From Deltaproteobacteria bacterium (GTDB lineage: Bacteria > Bdellovibrionota_B > Oligoflexia > Oligoflexales > Bog-1112), in the NCBI GenBank assembly GCA_016186945.1, contig JACPKR010000022.1, positions 26,480 to 90,479 on the forward strand: 64,000 nt of DNA, written 5' to 3'. How positions within the stretch are numbered: the stretch's first letter is position 1; every line of letters starts with the position of its first letter. The notes below the pieces were generated by a model that was not told the DNA's origin, searched no databases, and saw nothing but the letters and a program-made list of their open reading frames with translations. Shown piece after piece: positions 1 to 7,624 of this stretch. The translations under genes and the position numbers were made by a program.

Positions 1-45
1 CGCAGTTTCCCAAACCAGCTCCTTGCCAAAAGCGGGTTTGACTCG
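1..45 (-). repeat. family A element, degenerate partial copy
   Basis: The first bases of the window match the family A core (cgcagtttcc, ccttgcc) but with losses and substitutions. It is cut by the window edge. Confidence 0.5.
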
Positions 46-116
46 GCAGGCTAGCTTTGTTATGAAGACAATTGATAACATATTGTTTTCACAATACCTT
101 TTGTCGAGGTGAATCT

Positions 117-677
117 ATGCAAAAAGCACTTTCCACGCTGGTCGCTGTTTCCTTTGTAATTTTAGGTTTCGGAAATGCTTCTCAAGCGGCCTCCATGCAA
201 TGCCCCAGTTATGACGGTCTTACGGACGATGTTCATCTGGTGTTTCAATTTGAGGGGAAAACGGATTTCCGCAAAATCAGCTCAGCCGTTGTAAATTACC
301 TGAGGAATTCTCACTATCAGGAAGCCAGGCAAATCGAAGCAAGTCTTTCGCGAGACCTCGACAGTAATACTCTCGTTATTTTCTCCTACCACACGGGAAC
401 GTTCAAAACATACCCTTACCCTGTAGAAGAAGTGGAAAAGGTTATTCTAAGTGACCTCGAAGATTGCGTTTCAACTCAGCGCATCTCTATAGGCCCCGAC
501 ACTACGTCACTTGTATTCTCTCAGTCGTTTGGTTCGCGTCCCAACCTGAACCTTGCCTTGGTCGATGCACTTTTCGCACTTTCAGAAGATGTCGAAGTGA
601 TGTCTGACCAGGGGAAAGGATGGCTCTGTGCCGTTGCGCCAGAGCATGAAGCTTGCCCGCTTATTGGTAGGCGGTGA
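117..677 (+). CDS. hypothetical secreted protein
   Basis: I do not recognise this 186-residue protein. The start at 117 is preferred over the in-frame start at 72 because GAGGTGA lies just upstream and the product then opens with a typical signal peptide (MQKALSTLVAV..., A-rich cleavage region near residue 24). The mature part is soluble and mixed alpha/beta, with cysteines at the start of the mature chain (MQCPSY), mid-protein (EDCVS) and near the C-terminus (LCAVAPEHEAC), which suggests periplasmic disulfides. It stands alone between two degenerate family A elements, with no operon partner visible. Confidence 0.7.
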   Translation: MQKALSTLVAVSFVILGFGNASQAASMQCPSYDGLTDDVHLVFQFEGKTDFRKISSAVVNYLRNSHYQEARQIEASLSRDLDSNTLVIFSYHTGTFKTYPYPVEEVEKVILSDLEDCVSTQRISIGPDTTSLVFSQSFGSRPNLNLALVDALFALSEDVEVMSDQGKGWLCAVAPEHEACPLIGRR

Positions 678-687
678 GAGACTTTTC

Positions 688-745
688 TTGGAGGACGCTG
701 GGTAGTTTCCTCCAAACCACCTCTTTGACTCACCACGCTATTTTG
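688..745 (-). repeat. family A element, degenerate partial copy
   Basis: Decayed core copy (cttggagg...gtttcctccaaaccacctc) in the gap before the protease gene. No terminal repeats remain. Confidence 0.6.
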
Positions 746-847
746 TCACCCTTATTGCTGCGACGGCCCATCGGTTGTAAAATTTTTATGACAAGAAATA
801 ATCCCCAACTTTAGAAGTGAAAAAACTTCCCAAGCCAAGGAGTGTTT

Positions 848-2440
848 ATGGCCAGAGGACTACTTTGCCTTCGTAACGGGTGCCTAGCTTTCAGTGTTCT
901 CATGACGGCTTTGCATGCAAGAGCTGACGAGTACATTGTCAAAGTAAAGAGCACATTCAGTGTGAGCGCCACTGCTAAGAGACTTCAAGAGGATCTGGAT
1001 TTGAAATTCGTCGATGAGCACCGGATCGGTCGTCTTCTTCTCATGAAGAACGACACGGTCCAGGAGAGCATGCAGACGATGCAGAGCATCCAGGCACGCC
1101 CAGAAGTTGAGTACGTGGTGCCGAACATCAAACTTCATGCTTTCATCGTTCCTGACGACCCACTCTATGCGCAACAGTGGGCTTTGAAAAAGGTGCAAGC
1201 GGAGAGTGCATGGGATCTTCAGGAGGGGAAGAAAGACACAGTTGTCGCAGTCATAGATACCGGTGTCGACTGGAGGCATGAAGACCTGAAGCCCAGGATC
1301 TGGACTAACAGCGACGAAATCACGGGTAACGGGAAGGATGACGACGGGAATGGTTATGTCGATGATACTCTCGGTTGGGACTTCTTCGGAAACGACAACA
1401 ATCCTAACGATGAAACATCCACACGAAATCCTGGACACGGCACACATTGCGCCGGCATCATCGCAGCTACAGGGAACAACGGAAAGGGTGTCTCTGGAAT
1501 TGCTCCCGGCATCACCATCATGCCGATTCGATTCTTGGGCGCAGACGGTTCCGGGGACTTGATGAACGGAATCAAGGCTATTGACTATGCGATTCTGAAC
1601 AAAGCGCAAATCATAAGTGCAAGCTGGGGTGCGGCCGTTCCGCGTTCACAAGCAACTCCACTTATCGAAGCGATTGAAAGGGCAAATCAAGCTAATGTCG
1701 TCTTTGTAGCTGCTGCTGCGAATGACGGTCAGTCGAATGATGTTAGGGAAGTTTATCCCGCTAATGCTGGACTTCCCAACGTCATAAGTGTTGCTGCGTC
1801 AGACGTAAACGACCAGAAGCCTCAGTGGTCAAACTACGGGCGGGCCACTGTTGACCTTTCTTCCCCAGGCGCTGGCATACTCAGCACAATTCCTGGCAAC
1901 CAGTACAAGGAATTGTCGGGGACTTCCATGGCTACCCCCTTAGTTGCAGGGTTAGTGGCACTCCTAGCGTCCCAAGCGATGGTGGAGGGGCGATCCTACA
2001 AACCAGTCGAGTTAAAGGCCATCCTGCAGGCCAGCGGTGCCAAGGTTGCCATTGAAACGGCGTGTCATTGCCGCGTCGTTGCAGATTCCGCTCTCACACT
2101 TATCCGCGACAACAAATTGACCGTTGTTCCCAACGCGTTAAGTTTAAAGAGCGGTGGAAATTCTTCTTTCTATGCGATAGGAGGGTCTGGGAACTACAGC
2201 TTCACAAGTTCACAACCCGAGATAGCTAGCATTACGGCAGACGGCAAACTTACAGCTCACAAGGACGGCGAGACTTTCGTGAAGGTAGTGGACGGATCGG
2301 GAGCAGAGGCCTTAAGTCGGGAGATTTATGTCGGTGGTTCATCGGCGCCTCCCGGAGGCCAATGTCCTCTGCAAGATCCCGTCATGTGCCAGCTCTTGTG
2401 CCTGTTAAACCCAGCTTTACCTTGGTGCTCGGGGAACTAG
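848..2440 (+). CDS. subtilisin-like serine protease (S8), secreted
   Basis: Secreted endopeptidase of 530 residues. The ATG at 848 follows AAGGAG with 5-nt spacing; the GTG at 842 lies inside that Shine-Dalgarno and is rejected. Order: signal peptide (about 1-26), S8 prodomain with a typical YIVKVK strand (about 28-95), then the catalytic domain with Asp137 (VIDTGVDWRHED), His197 (GHGTHCAGI) and Ser360 (GTSMATPLVAG), so the triad is intact. Residues about 430-500 look like a bacterial Ig-like (BIG2-type) module (PNALSLKSGG..., ITADGKLTA). A short Cys-rich tail (CPLQDPVMCQLLC) ends the protein. It is probably exported and self-processed; the substrate is unknown. It is a single gene flanked by family A elements. 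Confidence 0.95.
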   Translation: MARGLLCLRNGCLAFSVLMTALHARADEYIVKVKSTFSVSATAKRLQEDLDLKFVDEHRIGRLLLMKNDTVQESMQTMQSIQARPEVEYVVPNIKLHAFIVPDDPLYAQQWALKKVQAESAWDLQEGKKDTVVAVIDTGVDWRHEDLKPRIWTNSDEITGNGKDDDGNGYVDDTLGWDFFGNDNNPNDETSTRNPGHGTHCAGIIAATGNNGKGVSGIAPGITIMPIRFLGADGSGDLMNGIKAIDYAILNKAQIISASWGAAVPRSQATPLIEAIERANQANVVFVAAAANDGQSNDVREVYPANAGLPNVISVAASDVNDQKPQWSNYGRATVDLSSPGAGILSTIPGNQYKELSGTSMATPLVAGLVALLASQAMVEGRSYKPVELKAILQASGAKVAIETACHCRVVADSALTLIRDNKLTVVPNALSLKSGGNSSFYAIGGSGNYSFTSSQPEIASITADGKLTAHKDGETFVKVVDGSGAEALSREIYVGGSSAPPGGQCPLQDPVMCQLLCLLNPALPWCSGN

Positions 2441-2445
2441 GCTGA

Positions 2446-2537
2446 GGAAGCGTCGCCTCCCCCAATGGATTTCTTGGAGGAACCAGCTGCGCAGTTTCCT
2501 CCAAACCACCTCCTTGCCCAAAGTGGCTTACTCAGCT
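2446..2537 (-). repeat. family A element, partial copy
   Basis: Contains the core (cttggaggaaccagctgcgc, then ccaccTCCTTGCCC) and one terminal half ending in agtggcttac. It fills the gap between the protease gene and hflK. Confidence 0.85.
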
Positions 2538-2574
2538 ATGATGGCCTTTCTCTTTTCCAGCCAACGGATGAACT

Positions 2575-3669
2575 ATGACGGATCGACGTGGTAAAAGTAT
2601 TGACGAAGTTTTTGAAGATTTGAACCGAATCCTCAACAAAATAGGTCGAGGTAGAAGAAAGGAAGGGGAACCCATCCCGATGAAACCGAATTGGAGCACA
2701 AAATTACAATGGCTCATTATCGTGGGAATCCTCGCCGCAATTGGGTTGTTCACTTCGTACTATCAGATTGAGACTGCCCAGCAGGGAGTGGTCACCCGTT
2801 TCGGAGCCTTCGACCATATCGCGGATGAGGGTCCCCACTTCAAACTGCCCTTTGGGATCGACCAGGTCTACAAGATCGAGGTCACAAGGATTCACGAGCT
2901 ACAGTTTGGTTTCCGTAAAAGCAGCAACTTGAGCGAGGAACTGGCAAGGCTAGAAAGCTTGATGCTCACCGGTGACCTTAACGTTGCTGTCGTTGAATGG
3001 ATCCTCCAGTATAGGATCACCGACCCCCGCAAATACCTTTTCAATGCAGCCAATGTGGAGAAAAATATTCGCGATGTCTCCATTTCTGTCATGCGGCGCG
3101 TCGTGGGGGATAAACTCGTGAGCGATGTGTTGACTACAGATCGTGTAGTGATCGCGCAAACTGCACAAAAATTGACGCAGGAGGTTCTTGATTCTTACAA
3201 TATGGGCATTCTGCTCAACAAAATTCATTTGCAAAACGTCACTCCGCCTGAAGTGGTCAAACCCGCGTTTAACGAAATCAATATCGCCAAGCAAGAACAA
3301 GAACAGTTGATTAACCAGGCGAAAGGTACATACAACAAATTCATCCCCGAAGCTGAAGGAAAGGCTGCCAAGCTTCTTTCCGAGGCTGAAGCCTACGCAG
3401 TGGATACGGTCAATCGAGCAAAAGGTGACAGTGCCAAGTTTGTCGCGCTCTTGAATGCTTACAAAACCGCACCTGAAATCACTAAAAAGCGACTTTTTCT
3501 GGACGCAATGATTGAAATCTTTTCCAACGTCAGCAAAATCACGGTTGTCGATGAGAAAGTTCAGGGACTACTACCCATCTTTGGATCGATGGGCGGGGGA
3601 ACTAAGCGTGAATCTTCCCCCGAACAGGAAGCTGAAAAGACAACAGTTGAGAATCGCCATAGTATTTGA
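2575..3669 (+). CDS. hflK: HflK, SPFH/band-7 membrane protease regulator
   Basis: HflK with HflC forms the large membrane-anchored assembly that surrounds FtsH and modulates its proteolysis. The 364-residue product has a charged N-terminus (about 1-42), one membrane segment (about 46-64, WLIIVGILAAIGLF), an SPFH/band-7 domain starting at YYQIETAQQGVVTRFG, and a helical EAEGKAAKLLSEAEAYA segment typical of HflK. The family's Gly-rich N-terminus is short here. The last residues (about ENRHSI) and the TGA stop come from the left end of a family B element, so the C-terminus has been rewritten by the insertion. hflC follows after the element. Confidence 0.95.
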   Translation: MTDRRGKSIDEVFEDLNRILNKIGRGRRKEGEPIPMKPNWSTKLQWLIIVGILAAIGLFTSYYQIETAQQGVVTRFGAFDHIADEGPHFKLPFGIDQVYKIEVTRIHELQFGFRKSSNLSEELARLESLMLTGDLNVAVVEWILQYRITDPRKYLFNAANVEKNIRDVSISVMRRVVGDKLVSDVLTTDRVVIAQTAQKLTQEVLDSYNMGILLNKIHLQNVTPPEVVKPAFNEINIAKQEQEQLINQAKGTYNKFIPEAEGKAAKLLSEAEAYAVDTVNRAKGDSAKFVALLNAYKTAPEITKKRLFLDAMIEIFSNVSKITVVDEKVQGLLPIFGSMGGGTKRESSPEQEAEKTTVENRHSI

Positions 3670-3848
3670 GAAAAAGAATTTGTGGAGAGGACCTTTTTTG
3701 AAAAAAAGTTCCCCTCCACTGTCATCCCGCGGCTTGACCGCGGGATCCAACGGCAGCCTTCCTCGAATAAGTTGGATCCCGCGGTCAAGCCGCGGGATGA
3801 CAGACTTGTAAAAGTTTTTCCCAAAATTGATTATCTTGAATACTATAG
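3657..3848 (+). repeat. family B element, full copy with nested GTCATCCCGCGG palindrome
   Basis: 192 bp bounded by ccatag and ctatag. It holds the ggagaggacc...ggttcccctcc-type stem, then a long inverted pair (gtcatcccgcggcttgacc / ggtcaagccgcgggatgac) around about 20 bp, then the right arm ending in attgattatcttgaatac. It separates hflK from hflC and provides the hflK stop; the hflC Shine-Dalgarno lies immediately after it. Confidence 0.9.
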
Positions 3849-3865
3849 GATCGAAAGGAACTGCT

Positions 3866-4843
3866 ATGGTTAAAAATATTCTCTCGCTCATTAGTATTGT
3901 CGTCTTATTGTTTCTATTGGACTCATCGACGTTTACCCTCCCCGAGTACCAGCAGGCGCTGATCCTGCAATTTGGCAAAGTACAGGGTGATCCCGTTACG
4001 AGGGCAGGGTTACATTGGAAAGTTCCTTTCGTTCAAGAAGTTCGCTATTTCGATAAGCGCATTTTGCAGTGGGATGGGGAACGTGGGGAGATCCCGACAA
4101 AAGATAAGAAATTCATCTGGGTCGATACAACAGCACGTTGGCGCATTCACGATGCTTTACTATTTTACAAAGCTGTACGGGATATTCCCAACGCGATCTT
4201 ACGCATGGGAACCATTCTGGATGGTGTAACCAAAGACACGGTGTCCAGTTTCAATCTGATAGAGGCTGTAAGAAATTCCAACAATATCCTTGAAGACATT
4301 CGGCACAATCGTTCAGAGGCTGAGAAACGTCAGCTTTCTGATTCGTCCGACACGACCATGGATGAGTTGACGACCGATGTCGAATCGATTCAGACGGGAA
4401 GGGAAAAACTTTCGGAGCTTATTTCCAGTCGAGCGCGTAGGGAATTGGAATCTTTCGGTATCGCCATCATTGACGTGCAACTCCGAAGCATCGCCTACAA
4501 GGAAGTTGTGGAGCAGAAAGTTTATCATCGTATGATTTCTGAACGAGAGAAGATTGCCACTAAAATCCGCTCTTCAGGGAAAGGTGAGGAGGCAAAAATC
4601 GTAGGTCAGCTCAACTTGAAGCTGAAACAGATTGAATCGGAGGCTTACCGCAAAGCCCAGACTATCAAGGGACGTGCTGAGGCAGAAGCAGCTGAGATTT
4701 TCGCCGGGGCTCTTAAGGCCGATCCTGCCTATTTTGAGTTTATAAAAACGTTAGACGCCTATAAAAAGACTCTCAAAGATCGCGGCGAATTTATCCTTTC
4801 CACTGATAATGCCTTCTTGAAGCTCCTCAAGCGAGGCGGCTAG
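3866..4843 (+). CDS. hflC: HflC, SPFH/band-7 partner of HflK
   Basis: Second subunit of the HflKC complex around FtsH; 325 residues, close to the family's usual length. The ATG at 3866 follows AAAGGAA, and the longer frame from 3827 only reads the upstream repeat. There is an N-terminal membrane anchor (about 5-20, ILSLISIVVLLFLL), then the SPFH domain (PEYQQALILQFGKVQG) and the long coiled region (ISEREKIATKIRSSGKGEEAKIV, AEAEAAEIFAGAL) characteristic of HflC. Its stop overlaps the next gene's GTG start (TAGTG), implying coupled translation. hflK lies upstream, split off by a family B element. Confidence 0.95.
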   Translation: MVKNILSLISIVVLLFLLDSSTFTLPEYQQALILQFGKVQGDPVTRAGLHWKVPFVQEVRYFDKRILQWDGERGEIPTKDKKFIWVDTTARWRIHDALLFYKAVRDIPNAILRMGTILDGVTKDTVSSFNLIEAVRNSNNILEDIRHNRSEAEKRQLSDSSDTTMDELTTDVESIQTGREKLSELISSRARRELESFGIAIIDVQLRSIAYKEVVEQKVYHRMISEREKIATKIRSSGKGEEAKIVGQLNLKLKQIESEAYRKAQTIKGRAEAEAAEIFAGALKADPAYFEFIKTLDAYKKTLKDRGEFILSTDNAFLKLLKRGG

Positions 4844-5469
4844 TGTCTTTGCTAGTCGTTTCCGCAGCTCACTTTGAAGCTCAAGCTACTTTGGAATTGT
4901 TGGAGAAGCGCAATGTCCCCGCTTCCTTCTTTCTTCTTGGCGTCGGGCCGATCCACGCAGCACGAGCGGAACAGCGCCTTGGAGAAGCTTCTAAAGGAAA
5001 GGATGTCATCTATGTAGGCTCGTGCGGGTCGTTTTACCCCTTCGAGGACCTGCACCTGGTTTCGATTGACCGAGCCTATTGGGTGCCTCCTTGTTACCGC
5101 ACGGGGATAAGCGACAATCTGGACGGCCTCTACCCTCCTATCAAGTTTCCCCCAGGTATTTTCTCATTGCCAAAGTTTGGATTGCCTGTGAAAAAACTCC
5201 TTTGCTCCCCGACGATCTCTCGTGTTGATCACTTTGACGAGAGAATTGCCAAAACGCTCCCCTCACCGGATGAGCTGGTCGAAAATATGGAACTATATGT
5301 GTGCGCCCGTGCTTTGATAGACAATGCTCGTTCTGTGAATGTTATTTTAGCCGTCACGAACCGCGTCGGTCCTGAAGGTCGCCTACAGTGGAAACGGAAC
5401 TTCGCAAACGGTGCTGCACTCACTGCGCAATTTGTGACAAGTCACATTTCCAGCTTTACCAGCGGATGA
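4843..5469 (+). CDS. nucleoside phosphorylase/MTA-SAH nucleosidase-like protein
   Basis: 208 residues; the GTG start overlaps the hflC stop. The fold signature of the phosphorylase/5'-methylthioadenosine nucleosidase superfamily is visible: an N-terminal strand (LLVVSAAHFEAQ), the VGSCGSFYPFEDLHLVS segment (family: VGTAGxL...GDVVV) and VENMELYVCA, which corresponds to the ribose-binding Met-Glu motif. Sequence identity to characterised enzymes looks low, so the substrate is unknown; a futalosine or MTA/SAH hydrolase is possible. Coupling to hflC suggests co-expression, not a shared pathway. The 3' end overlaps convergent fabH by 14 bp. Confidence 0.65.
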   Translation: MSLLVVSAAHFEAQATLELLEKRNVPASFFLLGVGPIHAARAEQRLGEASKGKDVIYVGSCGSFYPFEDLHLVSIDRAYWVPPCYRTGISDNLDGLYPPIKFPPGIFSLPKFGLPVKKLLCSPTISRVDHFDERIAKTLPSPDELVENMELYVCARALIDNARSVNVILAVTNRVGPEGRLQWKRNFANGAALTAQFVTSHISSFTSG

Positions 5470-6487
5470 GGTTAGCTCCCCATGTGAAACCGGAGCCAAA
5501 GGCTAGCGTAAGAACCAGAGCGCCTGGTTTCAAAATGCCTCTCTCTTCTGCCTCCGTCATTCCAATGGGTAAGGTAGCAGCCGTGGTGTTACCGTAGCGC
5601 TCAATGGTGTTGAATACTTTTTCGGGAGCAAGTTCTAGTTTTTCTCGGACAGTTTCATTGATGCGAATGTTCGCCTGATGGGGGATGACAAGGTCGATAT
5701 CCTGAGCCTTCAAACCGTTGCGCTTCAGTATAGTCTGTGCTGCTTCCAACATTCTCGTCACTGCATGGCGGAACACTTGCTGTCCTTCCATATAAGGAAG
5801 GTAGGCTTTTTTCTCTGCTTCCTCGGGGCTGATAAACTCTTTAAAACCTCGGGCAGTACCTGGTCTTTTGACGGCAAGGAATTCAGCCCCTGAGCCATCA
5901 CAACCCATGAGGGAGTCGATCACTCCCCTTACTTTATTGTGGCTGGTGGGTGGCTCGTTTTCTTTTCCCCGCTCCAGAAGCATAGCTCCTGCTCCGTCTC
6001 CAAAGAGAACCGAGACATTGCGTCCGCGATTGCTGAATTCGATGACTCGCGAGTGGATTTCTGCTCCCACAACGAGGGCGCACCTGTAATTTCCCGTCCG
6101 CAGCAACGCATCTGCCGTTGCGATGCTCCAGGCAAATCCACTGCATTGCCCGCGGACATCTAACGCAGGTATGCATGAGGCACCAAGTGCATTTTGCATC
6201 TGCACTCCGATGCCTGGGAAATAATAGTCAGGAGAAAGTGTGGCGGCGACCAGCAAATCAAGGTCCCTGGGAGTTTTTCCACACTTTTCAAGAACCTTCC
6301 TTGCGGCCAAGGTTCCCAGATCGGATGTGCTCGTATTCACATCCGCAATGCGACGCTCGCGAATCCCCGTACGTTCCTGGATCCATGTGTCTGTAGTGTC
6401 CATCACCCTTGTGAGGTCTTCGTTTGTTACAATTTTCTCGGGAACGTAGAAACTTACTCCACTCACAACAGAATACAACGCGCTCAT
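5456..6487 (-). CDS. fabH: 3-oxoacyl-ACP synthase III (KAS III, FabH)
   Basis: Condenses acetyl-CoA (or a branched primer) with malonyl-ACP to start fatty acid synthesis. The 343-residue product is slightly longer than typical FabH (about 317). The catalytic triad is visible: Cys115 (RGQCSGF), His270 (PHQANIRI) and Asn300 (YGNTTAATLP). The N-terminal WIQERTGIRERR motif and GDGAGAMLL are also classical. The start is supported by GAAGGAAGG about 6 nt upstream. It is a lone gene, away from the usual plsX-fabD-acpP cluster, so it may be a second KAS III for a special product. Confidence 0.93.
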   Translation of the reverse strand: MSALYSVVSGVSFYVPEKIVTNEDLTRVMDTTDTWIQERTGIRERRIADVNTSTSDLGTLAARKVLEKCGKTPRDLDLLVAATLSPDYYFPGIGVQMQNALGASCIPALDVRGQCSGFAWSIATADALLRTGNYRCALVVGAEIHSRVIEFSNRGRNVSVLFGDGAGAMLLERGKENEPPTSHNKVRGVIDSLMGCDGSGAEFLAVKRPGTARGFKEFISPEEAEKKAYLPYMEGQQVFRHAVTRMLEAAQTILKRNGLKAQDIDLVIPHQANIRINETVREKLELAPEKVFNTIERYGNTTAATLPIGMTEAEERGILKPGALVLTLAFGSGFTWGANLIRW

Positions 6488-6570
6488 CGGGTGCCTTCCT
6501 TCAAACTTCCGGTACTTACTCAGCCATTTCAGAATAGTCGTTTAGTCCACTCGTGGCAAGATACCCGCAT

Positions 6571-6628
6571 GTGGCAAGGAGGTGGTTTGGAGGAAACTGC
6601 GCAGCTGGTTCCTCCAAGATTTGCTTTG
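6571..6628 (+). repeat. family A element, partial copy
   Basis: Left-half core (gtggcaaggaggtggtttgg then gctggttcctccaaga) lying between fabH and the next gene. The right half is missing. The rest of the 6488-6701 gap shows nothing recognisable. Confidence 0.85.
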
Positions 6629-6701
6629 CTGTTGCTTTTTATGATATAAATGCCTCGAATTTCTGCTTAGTGCTCAAAATAGAACAGCGAAAGGGATTGA
6701 T

Positions 6702-7622
6702 ATGAAACGCAAACTTTGTTCCCTCATTCTTTTTGGTTCCTTGATTCTCAGTCAATTGGTAAATGCCTCCCCAATTTCAAGCGCAGTTAAGAAGTTTATA
6801 GTCCCGACTGTGCCCATCGTTTTAGCAGTTCTGGTACCGCATAACTCAGGTCTTGCCTCAGAATACTCTAAGTTTCTGATGCGGGCGGGTGTCCTTACAG
6901 CTCATGCGGAATTAAAGAACAGTGGGGAAATAGGGAATTATCCTGGAGCGGCTGCGTCTCTTATCCTATTTTACCCCGCTCATGATGCTCTCCAACTTGT
7001 AGGGCATGAGCATGTAGTTGATGCTCAAAATTTTCAGACGTTCGCCCTTATAACAGCAGCGCAGACTTTTAGCGGCTGGGTTGGAGGCATGAATCCAAGT
7101 GCTCACACTCTTACGGCCGCACTTAGCAATGGTGCTCTTTTAGCAGGGTATAGACTGGCGAATTTTGATACAGGCGGACAGACTCTACACAGCAAGGCTT
7201 TGACGGCGGCGACCATGCCAACAACTATGCTTTTCCTGAATGTTGGAAAGCAGGCGGCTCAAACGCTTGGTGTTTCGCCTTCGCTTGTACCTGTTGTTTT
7301 CATTACTCTCGGCGCACAGCAATTCAGCACTCTCTCTGTTGGAGCGTCTCATCTAAGGAGGAATCTTGCCAGTACCCTTGTCCAAACTGGGGTCGTCGCC
7401 ATACTCAGCGGAGAGGCTCAGGCATTCGTGCAAAACGCGGTTGGAAAAGAGAAAGCTCCTCTCGTTGTCGGTTTGAGTTCCGTAATGTTGGGAACTTTGC
7501 TTTATTTCGTTACACCGCGAAGTGGCTACCCTGTGGTCATGCATCTTGCAACAAACGCAAGGTACGCTGCCTTTATGGTTGGGTTTATGGCTTTAACGAG
7601 TGCGTTTTCAAATCTACTTTGA
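6702..7622 (+). CDS. hypothetical integral membrane protein
   Basis: Unrecognised 306-residue protein. The ATG follows AAAGGGA with 6-nt spacing. It opens with a signal-like hydrophobic stretch (LILFGSLILSQLVNA) and then carries several moderately hydrophobic segments (IVPTVPIVLAVLVP, TALITAAQTF-like region, MLGTLLYFVT, AFMVGFMALTSAF), rich in Ala, Gly, Ser and Thr. It is probably an inner-membrane protein. It ends 2 bp before the convergent GMC oxidoreductase gene, so the two transcription units share the terminator region. Confidence 0.6.
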   Translation: MKRKLCSLILFGSLILSQLVNASPISSAVKKFIVPTVPIVLAVLVPHNSGLASEYSKFLMRAGVLTAHAELKNSGEIGNYPGAAASLILFYPAHDALQLVGHEHVVDAQNFQTFALITAAQTFSGWVGGMNPSAHTLTAALSNGALLAGYRLANFDTGGQTLHSKALTAATMPTTMLFLNVGKQAAQTLGVSPSLVPVVFITLGAQQFSTLSVGASHLRRNLASTLVQTGVVAILSGEAQAFVQNAVGKEKAPLVVGLSSVMLGTLLYFVTPRSGYPVVMHLATNARYAAFMVGFMALTSAFSNLL

Positions 7623-7624
7623 TT

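Noticed and set aside
884-1609. Long antisense frame across the protease gene
   Set aside because: No ribosome site and no recognisable domain; it is a shadow of the S8 protease, whose catalytic motifs are clear on the other strand.
3682-3873. Small frames within the GTCATCCCGCGG palindromes (VIPRLDRGIQ-type peptides)
   Set aside because: They recur at every copy of the repeat and reflect translated palindrome rather than independent genes.
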